The notes beneath the pieces were generated by a model. It worked only from the letters and a program-made list of their open reading frames with translations. It did not search any database and was not told the DNA's origin. A program made the translations under genes and the position numbers. Positions 11,020 through 22,559 of a stretch of DNA of 64,000 nt are shown piece by piece. This DNA is from Mesorhizobium huakuii (GTDB taxonomy: Bacteria; Pseudomonadota; Alphaproteobacteria; Rhizobiales; Rhizobiaceae). The DNA lies in the NCBI RefSeq assembly GCF_030160235.1, contig NZ_BSNY01000054.1, forward strand, positions 1 to 64,000. The letters run 5' to 3'. Within the stretch, counting starts at the first letter, position 1, and each line of letters begins with the position of its first letter.

Positions 11020-11898
11020 TTATCCCCATTGAAAGACAAGAACCCTGTCGTTTCCGCCGAGATCACGCAAAGCAGCAGCCGATGCATAACCAGCCGCCTC
11101 GAATATATCCGTAACCTCATTGCGTTGCGTGTGGCCGATCTCGACCGCAATCCTGCTTTCGGCTTCTAGAAACCGCGCCGCCTCGGCGGCAATGATCCTG
11201 TAGGGGTTCAGTCCATCCACGCCGCCATCCAGGGCCAGGCGTGGGTCGAAATCGCGGACCTCGTCCTGCAGATTCCCAATGTCTCCTGAAGGTATATAGG
11301 GAGGGTTTGCGGCAATTACATGGTATCGGCCGGAAACTTTTTCGAACCAGTCCGACTGCACCGTCGTGAACCGGCCGCCAAGCCCGAGTTCCCCGGCATT
11401 GCGCGCCGCCGTCGCCAGCGCGCCGGCGGAAATGTCGACGCCGGTGGCGGTCGCGGCCGGCACGGCACTCAGCAGCGCGAGCGCGATGGCGCCCGTCCCG
11501 GTGCCGAGATCAAGGATGCGGCAGGCGCCCTCCCGCGCGGCCGTCGCCTTGACGAAGGGCAGCACCGCCTCGACCAGCGTTTCGGTATCCGGCCTCGGCT
11601 CGAGCGTTTCCGGCGACAGCGACAGGCGCAAGCCGTAGAATTCGCGGTAGCCGAGGATGCGGTGCACCGGTTCGCCGCTGGCCCGGCGCCTTAAGGCGGC
11701 TTCGATCGCGGCGATGGCGTTGCCGTCGATCATGCGTTCAGGATCGGCAATGGCCTGCGTGCGCGTCGTGCCGGAAAAATGTTCGACGATCAGCCGCGCA
11801 TCGAGAGTCGGATCGTCGACCCCGCCGGTCGCCACAAGCCTGGCCCGCGCTTCCCGCAGCAGCGGCCCCAGCGCATCGGGCAGAGGGTCAGCCATCAA
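11020..11898 (-). CDS. prmC: Release factor glutamine methyltransferase PrmC (HemK)
   Basis: A 292-residue SAM-dependent enzyme that methylates the Gln of the GGQ motif in release factors. An N-terminal helical domain (1-90) precedes a Rossmann methyltransferase domain with the SAM loop [15 protein letters not shown] and the catalytic NPPY starting at Asn198. Its ATG overlaps the end of prfA, its own substrate gene, by 11 bases, so the two are translationally coupled. Two adjacent ATGs (11898, 11895) make the start ambiguous by one residue. Confidence 0.97.
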   Translation of the reverse strand: MMADPLPDALGPLLREARARLVATGGVDDPTLDARLIVEHFSGTTRTQAIADPERMIDGNAIAAIEAALRRRASGEPVHRILGYREFYGLRLSLSPETLEPRPDTETLVEAVLPFVKATAAREGACRILDLGTGTGAIALALLSAVPAATATGVDISAGALATAARNAGELGLGGRFTTVQSDWFEKVSGRYHVIAANPPYIPSGDIGNLQDEVRDFDPRLALDGGVDGLNPYRIIAAEAARFLEAESRIAVEIGHTQRNEVTDIFEAAGYASAAALRDLGGNDRVLVFQWG

Positions 11899-12967
11899 GG
11901 CCGATATCGGCCAGCAGCTTCGACTGGTGATCGGCGATCAGCGCGTCGACGATCTCGTCGAGTTCGCCCATCATTACCCGGTCAAGCTTGTAGAGCGTCA
12001 GGTTGATGCGATGGTCGGTGACGCGACCTTGCGGGAAATTGTAGGTGCGGATGCGCTCCGAGCGGTCACCGGAGCCGACCTGCGATTTGCGTGATTCGGA
12101 ACGCTCCTCGTCCGCCTTGCTGCGCTCCAGGTCGTAGAGCCGAGCGCGCAGGATCTGCATGGCCTTCGCCCGGTTCTGGTGCTGCGACTTCTCCGCCTGC
12201 ACCACCATGATGCCGGTCGGCAAATGGGTGATGCGCACCGCTGAATCGGTGGTGTTGACGTGCTGGCCGCCGGAGCCCGAGGCGCGCATCGTGTCGATGC
12301 GAATGTCTTCGGCGCGGATTTCGATGTCGACTTCTTCCGCTTCCGGCAGCACGGCGACGGTCGCCGCCGAGGTGTGAATGCGCCCGCTGGCCTCGGTCGC
12401 CGGCACGCGTTGCACGCGATGCACGCCGGATTCGAATTTCAGATGGGCAAAGACGCCCTTTCCCGAGACGGTGGCGATGATTTCCTTGAACCCGCCGGCA
12501 TCGCCGTCGCTGGCCGACACCGTCTCGAACCGCCAGCCGCGTTCGGCGGCGTAGCGCTCATACATGCGAAACAGGTCGCCGGCGAAGAGGGCCGCCTCGT
12601 CGCCGCCGGTGCCGGCACGGATTTCGAGGATGGCGTTCTTGTCGTCGGCGGCATCCTTGGGCAGAAGCAGGATCTGGATGTCCTTCTGCAGCGTTTCGAT
12701 ACGCTCCTCCACGCCGGGCAGATCCGCCTCGGCGAGCGCCCGCATCTCGGCATCGGTGCCCTTGTCGGCAAGCATCGCCTCGAGGTCGGCCTGCTCACGC
12801 TCGGCCGAGCGCAATTCCCTGACCTTGGCCACCATGTCCTGCAACTCGGCATATTCCGATGCCATCTTCACATAGGCATCCGGCGCCGGGCCGGCCGACA
12901 TCTGCGCTTCGAGCATCTCGAAACGCTTGACGACTTGATCCATACGATCGCGGGGCAAATTGACCAT
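11888..12967 (-). CDS. prfA: Peptide chain release factor 1
   Basis: A 359-residue RF1 that recognises UAA/UAG and triggers peptide release on the ribosome. The catalytic GGQ motif lies at 233-235 in the block [20 protein letters not shown]. Length is typical. The gene follows ptsP by 10 bases and overlaps prmC by 11, giving a ptsP-prfA-prmC operon in which the methyltransferase is made together with its substrate. Confidence 0.98.
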   Translation of the reverse strand: MVNLPRDRMDQVVKRFEMLEAQMSAGPAPDAYVKMASEYAELQDMVAKVRELRSAEREQADLEAMLADKGTDAEMRALAEADLPGVEERIETLQKDIQILLLPKDAADDKNAILEIRAGTGGDEAALFAGDLFRMYERYAAERGWRFETVSASDGDAGGFKEIIATVSGKGVFAHLKFESGVHRVQRVPATEASGRIHTSAATVAVLPEAEEVDIEIRAEDIRIDTMRASGSGGQHVNTTDSAVRITHLPTGIMVVQAEKSQHQNRAKAMQILRARLYDLERSKADEERSESRKSQVGSGDRSERIRTYNFPQGRVTDHRINLTLYKLDRVMMGELDEIVDALIADHQSKLLADIGLDG

Positions 12968-12977
12968 GATGGAGGCG

Positions 12978-15248
12978 CTACAACGGGATCGAGCGGTCGT
13001 CGGCGAAGGCCTGCAGCAGCGCCCGCATCGGCAACCCCTGCGCCGGCGCCATCAGATTGTCGTCGAAGAACGCCGTCAGCTCATCCAGCGGCAGCTCCGT
13101 CAGCATTGCCTTGACCGGGCCGATCGAGGCCGGCGACATCGAGATCGACCGGAAGCCGAGACCGATCAGCGCCATGGCGGATATGGGTTTTCCGGCAAGT
13201 TCGCCGCACAGCGTCACCGGCGTGTGGTTGCGGATGCCGGCATCGGCGATCTGCTTGAGCACGCGCAGGAACGGCGCCGACAGCGTGTCGAAACGGTTGG
13301 CCAGTTGCGTGTTGCCACGGTCGACCGCCATGACGAACTGGAACAGATCGTTCGAACCAACCGAGACGAAATCGACCGCCTTCATCAATTCGTCGAGCTG
13401 GAACAGCAGCGACGGCACTTCCAGCATCGCGCCCAGCTTGAGGCTGGTCGGCAGATGATGGGCGAAGCGCGAGAGATGCCGCACTTCGCGGTCGATGATT
13501 TCGCGCGCCTGGGCGATCTCGCCGAGTTCGGTCACCATCGGCAGCATCAGCTTGAGCTCGCGCCCGCCACTGGCCTTCAGCAAGGCGCGGATCTGGGTGC
13601 GCAGCAGGCCGGGCCGGTCGAGCGTCAGGCGGATCGCCCGCCAGCCGAGCGCCGGGTTTTCTTCCTGGATGGCGCCCTTGAAATAGGGCAGCACCTTGTC
13701 ACCGCCAATGTCGATGGTGCGGAAGGTGACAGGCTTGCCGCGCGCGGCCTCCAGCACGTCGCGATAGAGTTTCTCCTGCGCCTCGGCGCGCGGAAAGGTC
13801 GAGGCGACCATGAACTGCAGTTCGGTGCGGAACAGGCCGATGCCGGCAGCGCCCGACTCGGCCAGTTGCGGCAGGTCGACGGCAAGCCCGGCATTCATCA
13901 AGAGATCGACCTGCACGCCGTCCCTGGTCGTCGACGGCTTCTTGCGCAGCTCGCGATAGACCTCTTGCCGGCGCGCGCGGAACCGCACTTTTTCGGCATA
14001 GGCGGCTTCGAGATCGGACTGCGGCCGCAGATGGATCGTGCCTTCCTCGCCATCGACGATGATGGCATCGCCGTTTTCCGCCATGGAAACGGCGCCCTTC
14101 ATCTGGCCGGCGACCGGAATGCCCATGGCGCGCGCGACGATGACGACGTGGCTGGTGGCAGCACCATCCTCGAGCACCAGCCCACGCATTTTTTCCCTGG
14201 GATAGTCGAGCAGCTCGGCCGCGCCCATCGAGCGGGCGACGATGATGGCGTCCTTCGGCAGCGAGGCCGCGACATCTTCCGGCCCGCGGCCCATCAGCTG
14301 GCGCAAGAGCCGGTTGGCGAGGTCGTCGAAATCGCTCATCCGCTCGCGCAGATAGGGATCGGTCATGTGCAGCATGCGGGCGCGCATGTCGCTCTGCACC
14401 TTTTCCACGGCCGCTTCCGCCGTCAGGCCGTTGCGGATCGCCTCTTCCAGGCGCCTCACCCAGCCCCGGTCGTTGGCGAACATGCGGTAGGCTTCCAGCA
14501 CCTGGCGATGTTCGCCCTCGAAGGCGACGTCGCGGCGCTCCAGCATGTCGTCGATGGAGAGCCGCAGCGAACCGAGCGAGCTCTCCAGCCGCCGGACCTC
14601 TTCCTCGCTGTCCTCGTTGAACAGATTGGTGACGACGATGCGCGGCTCATGCAGCACGACATGGCCGAGCCCGACGCCATCATTGAAGGACAGGCCGGTG
14701 AAACTGACGGGTCGGCGCAGGTCGAGTTCCAGCCCAGGCCGAGTCAGCCGCGCCAGATCGCCGGTGGCGATCATCTCGGCGATGACCATGGCGGTGGTTT
14801 CCAGCGCCTCGACCTCGTCGTCGCGGTAATGGCGCATGGTCTTGTTCTGCACGACAAGCACGCCCAGCGTGCGCCCTGCCCTGAGCACCGGCACGCCGAG
14901 GAAGGAATTGTAGATCTCTTCCCCGGTCTCCGGCAGATAGGCGAAGGCCGGATGTTCCTGCGCGTTGGATAGGTTGAGCGGCCGCGCGCTGGCCGCGATG
15001 GTGCCGACCAGGCCTTGACCCAGCCGCAACTGCGCCAAATGGACGGCGTTCGGGTTCAGACCCTCGGTAGCGTAGAGCTCGAGCACCGAATCGGCACGCA
15101 GCACATAGAGCGAGCACACTTCGGCGACCATGTTGGAGGCGATATCGCGTACGATCCGGTCAAGCCGCTCCTGCGGCTCCAGCGGCTCTTGCATGAGCTC
15201 GCGGAGCCGTTTCAGCAAAACGCGCGGGCCACTGGCCTGGTCACGCAT
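12978..15248 (-). CDS. ptsP: Phosphoenolpyruvate-protein phosphotransferase PtsP (EI-Ntr)
   Basis: A 756-residue enzyme I of the nitrogen phosphotransferase system. It takes phosphate from PEP and passes it to NPr (PtsO) and on to EIIA-Ntr, a regulatory rather than sugar-importing cascade in the cytoplasm. Domains: GAF sensor (about 1-165), EI N-terminal helical domain (about 180-310), the mobile phosphohistidine domain with [17 protein letters not shown] carrying His367, and the PEP-binding barrel (about 415-720). The GAF domain separates it from sugar-PTS EI; in related proteins it senses glutamine. It lies 81 bases after lysC and 10 bases before prfA. Confidence 0.97.
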   Translation of the reverse strand: MRDQASGPRVLLKRLRELMQEPLEPQERLDRIVRDIASNMVAEVCSLYVLRADSVLELYATEGLNPNAVHLAQLRLGQGLVGTIAASARPLNLSNAQEHPAFAYLPETGEEIYNSFLGVPVLRAGRTLGVLVVQNKTMRHYRDDEVEALETTAMVIAEMIATGDLARLTRPGLELDLRRPVSFTGLSFNDGVGLGHVVLHEPRIVVTNLFNEDSEEEVRRLESSLGSLRLSIDDMLERRDVAFEGEHRQVLEAYRMFANDRGWVRRLEEAIRNGLTAEAAVEKVQSDMRARMLHMTDPYLRERMSDFDDLANRLLRQLMGRGPEDVAASLPKDAIIVARSMGAAELLDYPREKMRGLVLEDGAATSHVVIVARAMGIPVAGQMKGAVSMAENGDAIIVDGEEGTIHLRPQSDLEAAYAEKVRFRARRQEVYRELRKKPSTTRDGVQVDLLMNAGLAVDLPQLAESGAAGIGLFRTELQFMVASTFPRAEAQEKLYRDVLEAARGKPVTFRTIDIGGDKVLPYFKGAIQEENPALGWRAIRLTLDRPGLLRTQIRALLKASGGRELKLMLPMVTELGEIAQAREIIDREVRHLSRFAHHLPTSLKLGAMLEVPSLLFQLDELMKAVDFVSVGSNDLFQFVMAVDRGNTQLANRFDTLSAPFLRVLKQIADAGIRNHTPVTLCGELAGKPISAMALIGLGFRSISMSPASIGPVKAMLTELPLDELTAFFDDNLMAPAQGLPMRALLQAFADDRSIPL

Positions 15249-15329
15249 CGCGGCTTCTTCTCCAATGAAACACTTGCCGGCGCAGTTTCCGCCGCTGCCG
15301 GCATGCGCGCAACAACTGATTCAGTCTTG

Positions 15330-16583
15330 CTACTGCTTATCCAGACCGTAGACGGAATGCAAAGTGCGAACCGCAAGTTCGGTGTACGGACCGTCGATCA
15401 GTATCGAAATCTTGATCTCGGAGGTGGTGATGGCGCGGATATTGATCGCCTTCTCGGCCAGAGCCTTGAAAGCGGTGGCGGCGACACCGGCGTGGCTCCT
15501 CATGCCGATGCCGATGACCGAGACCTTCGACATGCCGGCCTCCGACTGCACGACATCGTAGCCGACCTCGGCCTTCAGCCGGTCGAGCACGGCCAGCGCC
15601 TTGTCGACGTCGCCCGAAGGCACCGTGAAGGTCATGTCGGTGAACTTGCCGTCCTCGGAGATGTTCTGGACGATCATGTCGACATTGATGTTGGCCTCGG
15701 CCAGCGGCCCGAAAATGCCGGCGGCGACGCCGGGGCGGTCGCCGACGCGGCGCAGCGAAATCTGGGCCTCGTCCTTGGCGTAGGCAATTCCGGTGACGAC
15801 CTGCTGTTCCACGATCTCTTCCTCGTCGCAAATGAGCGTTCCCGGAGGATTGAGCAAATCCCCCATTCCGGGCGCATCGGGATCGTCGAAGGACGACCGC
15901 ACGAAAGTACGCACCCTGTGCACCATGGCAAGCTCGACCGAACGCACCTGCAGAACCTTGGCGCCGAGCGAGGCCATTTCAAGCATTTCCTCGAAGGAGA
16001 TCTTGGCCAGCCGCCGCGCCTTGGGCTCGATGCGCGGATCGGTGGTGTAGACCCCGTCGACGTCGGTATAGATGTCGCAGCGGTCGGCCTTGACCGCTGC
16101 GGCGATGGCGACCGCGCTGGTGTCGGAACCGCCACGTCCGAGGGTCGCGATGCGGTTGTCCGGCCCGATGCCCTGGAAGCCGGCTATGACCGCCACCTGG
16201 CCCTCGCCGAAGCGCTTGATCAGGAAGGCGCCGTCAATGTCGAGGATGCGCGCCGCGCCATGCGCGCTGTCGGTCTTGATCGGGATCTGCCAGCCCTGCC
16301 AGGAGCGGGCATGCACACCCATGTTCTGCAAGGTGATGGCGAGCAGACCGGCAGTGACTTGTTCGCCGGAAGCGACGACCGCGTCATATTCGCGTGCGTC
16401 GTGCATCGGCGAGGCCTCGCGCGTCCAGGCTACGAGCTCGTTGGTCTTGCCGGCCATCGCCGAAACCACCACTGCGACCTCGTGGCCGGCATCGACCTCG
16501 CGTTTGACGTGACGCGCCACATTGCGGATGCGGGCGATGTCGGCGACGGAGGTTCCGCCGAATTTCATCACGATACGCGCCAT
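15330..16583 (-). CDS. lysC: Aspartate kinase
   Basis: A 417-residue cytoplasmic enzyme that phosphorylates aspartate, the first step toward lysine, threonine, methionine and diaminopimelate for peptidoglycan. The amino acid kinase domain opens with KFGGTSV (residues 8-14) and includes GRGGSDTSAVAIAAA. Two C-terminal ACT domains (about 265-410) bind feedback inhibitors, usually lysine and/or threonine. Length fits the monofunctional class. Divergent from a histidine kinase gene across a 223-base gap in which no gene was seen. Confidence 0.97.
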   Translation of the reverse strand: MARIVMKFGGTSVADIARIRNVARHVKREVDAGHEVAVVVSAMAGKTNELVAWTREASPMHDAREYDAVVASGEQVTAGLLAITLQNMGVHARSWQGWQIPIKTDSAHGAARILDIDGAFLIKRFGEGQVAVIAGFQGIGPDNRIATLGRGGSDTSAVAIAAAVKADRCDIYTDVDGVYTTDPRIEPKARRLAKISFEEMLEMASLGAKVLQVRSVELAMVHRVRTFVRSSFDDPDAPGMGDLLNPPGTLICDEEEIVEQQVVTGIAYAKDEAQISLRRVGDRPGVAAGIFGPLAEANINVDMIVQNISEDGKFTDMTFTVPSGDVDKALAVLDRLKAEVGYDVVQSEAGMSKVSVIGIGMRSHAGVAATAFKALAEKAINIRAITTSEIKISILIDGPYTELAVRTLHSVYGLDKQ

Positions 16584-16806
16584 GGAAGCGAAATGCCTTT
16601 GACTGAAGCCGGCTCGGGGCCGAAAACGAAGGAAAGCGCCCGGCTGGCGCCGGCCGCTGAATGCGCGGCCTCCTTAGCCAAATGCTTTGGGTTTCGCAAG
16701 GCTGGCAGCAGAATGCCGGCTTCAAGAAGACGGTATATTGCCATCCGGCGCCGCGCCGCTTACCAAATGCTGCCCGCGGGGAATTCCTTTTGGTTCGGCA
16801 TAACAG

Positions 16807-18669
<1,863 letters not shown>

Positions 18670-18687
18670 GCCGCGCCGGGACTTCCT

Positions 18688-19257
18688 TCAGCCTGACGCA
18701 GCCACGTTTGTCCACAGGCCGGGATAGTCGACGACGAAGCCGTGCGGCGAGATACCAAGGATCTCGTCATAACCGAACATGGGCGCGCTGTAGGCGTAGC
18801 GGGTGCCGTCGAGGCGCCGATAGCTTTGCTCGAGACGCACCATCTCAAGCGTTGGAAAGCTCAGATAGGCGGCTGGAGCGGGCGTCGTCTCGCCGATGCC
18901 GAGGTCGAACCGGCGGATCGCCAGCAGGTTCGATGCCGGCGTGAAGCCGAGGTCGACGTCGACAAGGCCGGCAACGTCCCGCTGTGGCTCGCCGTTCAGC
19001 GTCCACTCGCCGTCGGAATGTCGTTCAATGGCATAGTGCAGCTCGCGCATGCCGAGAAAACCGTCGACCCGCGCCGATCGCGTGCGCCAGCCGGCGTCGC
19101 AAATCACCTCATAGGCAAGGCAGCATGGCTTGCCGTCCTGGACGAAGATGGCCTGCCCCTTGAGGCTGTGCCCGTCATCGGCTTGCGAAAGCAGGCAGGC
19201 GTCGTGGCCCTCCACATCCAGCCGACGCCAAAGGATCGAGGCCGTCATGGCCGACAT
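18688..19257 (-). CDS. Putative glycolipid-binding domain protein
   Basis: About 189 residues from the ATG at 19257 (19248 is also possible; a longer frame to 19341 lacks similarity). Matches the putative glycolipid-binding family (PF06475-like) by its ordered signature: ILWRRLD at the start, WRTRSARVDGF, GEWTLNG, LVDVDLGFTPASNLLAIRRFDL, LSFPTLEMVRLEQSYRRL, and HGFVVDYPGLW at the end. The family fold is a beta-barrel resembling LolA/LppX-type lipid carriers, but no signal peptide is seen here, so it is probably cytoplasmic. Biological role unknown. Confidence 0.82.
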   Translation of the reverse strand: MSAMTASILWRRLDVEGHDACLLSQADDGHSLKGQAIFVQDGKPCCLAYEVICDAGWRTRSARVDGFLGMRELHYAIERHSDGEWTLNGEPQRDVAGLVDVDLGFTPASNLLAIRRFDLGIGETTPAPAAYLSFPTLEMVRLEQSYRRLDGTRYAYSAPMFGYDEILGISPHGFVVDYPGLWTNVAASG

Positions 19258-19439
19258 TGCGCACTCCCTCGAATCCAAACGATGCCCTTCATTCGCCCGC
19301 CACGCCAATTGTGTTTCACCGCCGCGCGCGACAGCTGACATGCCCTGACAGGATGCTTCGGCCTGTCGGTACGGGAAAATTGTTGCCTTGACTTTCGCGC
19401 TCCCACGCCCGACTTCCTAGCGTTCGAGGAGACCAATCA

Positions 19440-20189
19440 ATGCCAGAGCCCCGACGATCGACGATCGATGCCGGAGAAGTGGAACGCTTTTCCGCCCTTG
19501 CCGCCGAATGGTGGAATCCGAACGGCAAGTTTCGTCCGCTGCATAAGTTCAATCCGGTCCGGCTTTCCTATATCCGCGACCAGATAGCGACGCGCTTCGG
19601 CCGCGACCCTCGTGCGGCGCGGCCGTTCGAGGGACTGCGCATCCTCGATATCGGCTGCGGCGGCGGTCTTTTGTGCGAGCCGATGGCGCGGCTTGGTGCC
19701 GAGGTCGTGGGAGCGGATGCCTCCGAGACGAACATCGAAGTGGCGAAACTGCACGCGGCCGAAGGCAATGTGATCGTCGACTACCGCGCCACGACGGCTG
19801 AGGACCTTGCCGACGCCGGCGAGACTTTCGACGTCATCCTCAACATGGAAGTGGTCGAGCACGTCGCCGACATCGACCTGTTCGTCGCCAAATGCGGGCA
19901 GATGGTCCGGCCCGGTGGCATCATGTTCGTGGCCACCATCAACCGCACGCTGAAGGCGCTGGGCCTCGCCATCATCGGCGCTGAATATGTGCTGCGCTGG
20001 CTGCCGCGCGGCACGCATCAGTTCGGCAAGCTGGTGCGCCCGGAAGAACTGGAGAAGGCGCTCGGCGGCGCCAGCCTGACGATCATCGACCGCACCGGCG
20101 TCACCTACAATCCGCTTGCCGATCGTTGGGCGCGGTCGAAGGACATGGACGTCAACTACATGGTGCTGGCGGAAAAAGGATCCGTCTGA
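19440..20189 (+). CDS. ubiG: Ubiquinone biosynthesis O-methyltransferase UbiG
   Basis: A 249-residue SAM-dependent enzyme that carries out both O-methylations in ubiquinone synthesis. The N-terminal [26 protein letters not shown] block is diagnostic, followed by the SAM motif [19 protein letters not shown] and [14 protein letters not shown]. Its usual alphaproteobacterial neighbour is lysC in divergent orientation; here a histidine kinase and a glycolipid-binding gene separate them. GAGGAG lies about 12 bases before the ATG. Confidence 0.97.
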   Translation: MPEPRRSTIDAGEVERFSALAAEWWNPNGKFRPLHKFNPVRLSYIRDQIATRFGRDPRAARPFEGLRILDIGCGGGLLCEPMARLGAEVVGADASETNIEVAKLHAAEGNVIVDYRATTAEDLADAGETFDVILNMEVVEHVADIDLFVAKCGQMVRPGGIMFVATINRTLKALGLAIIGAEYVLRWLPRGTHQFGKLVRPEELEKALGGASLTIIDRTGVTYNPLADRWARSKDMDVNYMVLAEKGSV

Positions 20190-20201
20190 TCCGGTCTCTC
20201 G

Positions 20202-20708
20202 CTACTCAGTGTTGAGCGCTCGGTAGCCGCCCCGCCAATAGATCAGCGCCTGGCCGGCATCGCGGGTGCGCACCGCCTCGACCGAACCGATGACGATGGA
20301 ATGCGTGCCGCGGTCGATCATCTCGTCAAGGCTGCAGTCGAAGGCGGCCACGGCGTCGGAAAGCAGTGCGGCTCCGGTCCTCAGCGTCATCCATTCGGCG
20401 CCCCCATAGCGGTCCTTGCCCTTGATGCCGCCAAAGCCGGAGAAACGCTCCGCCACGGCTTGATGCTGGGGCCCCAGCGAATTGACGCCGAAATGCCGGT
20501 AGCGCTCGATAACCGGCCAGGTCGATGACGAGCGGTTGACGCAAGCGATCACCTTGGGCGGCTCGGCCGACAGCGAGACCACCGAAATGACGACAAGGCC
20601 GGAACGGTCGTCGCCGACACCGGCGGTGATGACGCTGACATTGCCGACGATGAGCCGCATGGCGGCACGGAAGTCGGCGACGCTGACCGGACCTTCTGCC
20701 ATGGACAT
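20202..20708 (-). CDS. Flavin reductase (HpaC/SsuE-like partner of a monooxygenase)
   Basis: A 168-residue flavin reductase-like domain protein that would reduce FMN/FAD with NAD(P)H and hand it to the adjacent monooxygenase. The core is visible: FRAAMRLIVGNVSVITAG, GLVVISVVSLSAEPPKVIACVNRSS and FGVNSLGPQHQAVAERFSG. The start is the ATG at 20708, preceded by GAAGAGG; a longer frame extending to 21098 is a shadow of the upstream gene. It begins 13 bases after the LLM monooxygenase stop codon, so the two form an operon. Confidence 0.9.
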   Translation of the reverse strand: MSMAEGPVSVADFRAAMRLIVGNVSVITAGVGDDRSGLVVISVVSLSAEPPKVIACVNRSSSTWPVIERYRHFGVNSLGPQHQAVAERFSGFGGIKGKDRYGGAEWMTLRTGAALLSDAVAAFDCSLDEMIDRGTHSIVIGSVEAVRTRDAGQALIYWRGGYRALNTE

Positions 20709-20721
20709 TGCCTCTTCGCGT

Positions 20722-21846
20722 CTAAGCCGCCGACTGCATCGCGGGCGGCGCGATGCGAATGCCTCTCTCTTCGAGGATGGGTAGCACGGTGTCGCGGAAA
20801 TAGGGGAATTCCTCGACATAATCGACGAAGGACAGCGTCGAGCCGCGAAAACCCGCCGCATGCAAGGCGGTGATCCCGTTGGCGACCTGCTCGGGCGTGC
20901 CGGTGAGCGGGAAGCCGCCATGGCCCGCCGCCATGCGGTCGCGAATGAGCGCCAGGAGATCATGCGGGAACGACTGCGCATGGGCGAACTGCAACCGCAC
21001 CAGATTGTCGACCGCCGCCCAGTCGGCGTTGGCGCGGCCGAAATGTTCGAGATAGTCCTTGGCTTCCTTTTCGGTCGGCCGGCAGACGACATGGGCAAAG
21101 GTCAGCACGTCGACATCGCTGCCGGCGGCCCTCGCCTGCTCCTTCAGCGCAATGATCTCATCCTTGGAGCGCGCCAGGTCGATTGCCGGCGTGAACAGGA
21201 AATCGGCGTTGCGGACCGCGAATTTGCGGCCCTCCTCCGACCCGGCGGCATTGAGGATCGGCAGCCGTGACGACGGGCGCGGATCGCCAAGCACATTTTT
21301 GAGCTTGAACCAGGTGCCGTCCCAGTCGAAGGCTTCCGAGCGCTGCCACAGCGCCTGGACGACATCGAACCATTCCTGGGCATAGCCGTAGCGCGTGACA
21401 TGGTCGTCGGGCAGCGTCAGGCCAAGCGCCTCATATTCCGGCTTGTTCCAGCCGGCGACGATGTTGAGGCCGATCCGGCCGCGGCTGATCTGGTCGATGG
21501 TCGCAAGTTGCTTGGCGACGACGACGGGATGGTTGGCCGCGGTATGGGTGGTGGCGAAAACCGTGATGTTGCGGGTGAGCGCCAGAAGGCCGGCCGCCCA
21601 GGTGATCGTCTCCAGCACGTTGCCGTGGAAATTGGTCTCGCCGCCATAGCCGATCCAGCGCGCGATCGGCAGCATGAAGTCGATGCCGGCCTCGTCGAGC
21701 AGATGCGCCAGCCGCAGATTGTTGTCCCAGGAACTTTCCCAGCGCTCGGGAACCTTGGTGACGGTCATGCCGCCGGAACAATTGGACGCGAAAGTGCCGA
21801 GAAAGAAGGGCTGCGCATGAGGCGCGGTCTTGTCGAGCATGCTCAT
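20722..21846 (-). CDS. LLM-class flavin-dependent monooxygenase (SsuD/RutA-like)
   Basis: A 374-residue luciferase-like TIM-barrel monooxygenase using reduced FMN and O2. Signature stretches include ARWIGYGGETNFHG, TRNITVFATTHTAANHPVVVAKQLATID, GRIGLNIVAGWNKPEYEALG, and the C-terminal TGTPEQVANGI. The start at 21846 follows GAGGAGA at a good distance. It belongs to the group containing alkanesulfonate (SsuD), dimethylsulfone (SfnG) and pyrimidine (RutA) enzymes. No sulfonate transporter or rut genes are present, so the substrate is open. Paired with a downstream flavin reductase and a divergent winged-helix regulator. Confidence 0.9.
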   Translation of the reverse strand: MSMLDKTAPHAQPFFLGTFASNCSGGMTVTKVPERWESSWDNNLRLAHLLDEAGIDFMLPIARWIGYGGETNFHGNVLETITWAAGLLALTRNITVFATTHTAANHPVVVAKQLATIDQISRGRIGLNIVAGWNKPEYEALGLTLPDDHVTRYGYAQEWFDVVQALWQRSEAFDWDGTWFKLKNVLGDPRPSSRLPILNAAGSEEGRKFAVRNADFLFTPAIDLARSKDEIIALKEQARAAGSDVDVLTFAHVVCRPTEKEAKDYLEHFGRANADWAAVDNLVRLQFAHAQSFPHDLLALIRDRMAAGHGGFPLTGTPEQVANGITALHAAGFRGSTLSFVDYVEEFPYFRDTVLPILEERGIRIAPPAMQSAA

Positions 21847-21869
21847 TGGCGGTGTTCTCCTCATTTTTA

Positions 21870-21900
21870 ATTATAATTTATAATAGAAAGTCTATCATAA
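21870..21900. promoter_or_regulatory. AT-rich palindromic operator between the LLM operon and its regulator
   Basis: A nearly perfect 23-bp inverted repeat occupies 21878-21900 (arms TTATAATAGA and TCTATCATAA around AAG, one mismatch). It overlaps a second inverted repeat at 21870-21884 (ATTATAA-T-TTATAAT). The patch is strikingly AT-rich in a GC-rich genome and sits in the divergent promoter region, as expected for a winged-helix repressor site. Confidence 0.6.
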
Positions 21901-21956
21901 ATTCATGTGGACGCAATCACCAGGATCAGCGCATGCTGATGGCAGGGGACAGGCAG

Positions 21957-22553
21957 ATGAACGAACGGCGCAAATCTCTGGAAACACAGGCCGAATTGCT
22001 GGATCGCGGCTGGCATCTGGCGCGCACGCCGCTGGAGATCGACGTCACCGAAGTCGAGTACGCGCTGATGCGCTCCTACGAGGCATTCGGCCATTGGCAG
22101 GCTGAATGCCTCGCCACGGTGATCGAGTTTTCCGCCAGCGGACCCGAGAACGCGCTGCTCCACATCATCCGGATGAACGACCGCCCGAAAAGCGTTCGCG
22201 ATCTTGCCCAGATGACCAACCGCGACGACATTCCCAACATCCAGTACAGCCTGCGCAAACTGCTCAAGGGCGGCTTGATCACCCGCACCGGCAGCGGCAG
22301 GTCAGGCGTCACCTACGAAGTGACACCGCTCGGGCATCGCGTGACCGAGCGCTATGCCGACATCCGCTCCGTCCTGCTCATCGATGCCGTGACGCGCATT
22401 CCCGAAATGGCCGACAAGCTTGAAGATGTCGCGCGTATGCTCGAACTGATGACCGGCATCTACGAACAGGCGGCGCGGGCCGCCGCCACGCACCGCCGCC
22501 GGCATCCAAGGCCGGAGCCCGGCAGCGGCGCCGGCGGCGGCGGAAAGCTATGA
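21957..22553 (+). CDS. Winged-helix (MarR-like) transcriptional regulator
   Basis: About 198 residues from the ATG at 21957; ATGs at 21933 and 21939 are also possible. The centre (about 70-140) reads as a MarR-like winged helix, with a recognition-helix region near DDIPNIQYSLRKLLKGGLITRTG and a wing at SGRSGVTYEVTPLGHRV. Helical N- and C-terminal parts probably make the dimer. The tail is basic and His/Arg-rich. Divergent from the LLM monooxygenase operon with a palindromic operator between, so it most likely controls that operon in response to its substrate. Confidence 0.85.
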   Translation: MNERRKSLETQAELLDRGWHLARTPLEIDVTEVEYALMRSYEAFGHWQAECLATVIEFSASGPENALLHIIRMNDRPKSVRDLAQMTNRDDIPNIQYSLRKLLKGGLITRTGSGRSGVTYEVTPLGHRVTERYADIRSVLLIDAVTRIPEMADKLEDVARMLELMTGIYEQAARAAATHRRRHPRPEPGSGAGGGGKL

Positions 22554-22559
22554 CGACGT

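Noticed and set aside
10137-11114. 325-residue plus-strand frame over the DUF4167 start and the following gap
   Set aside because: An antisense to low-complexity sequence, giving Ile/Val/Ala-rich artefact; no ribosome site or family.
12960-14972. 670-residue open frame antisense to ptsP
   Set aside because: Gln/Arg/His-rich shadow frame; ptsP on the other strand has full catalytic motifs.
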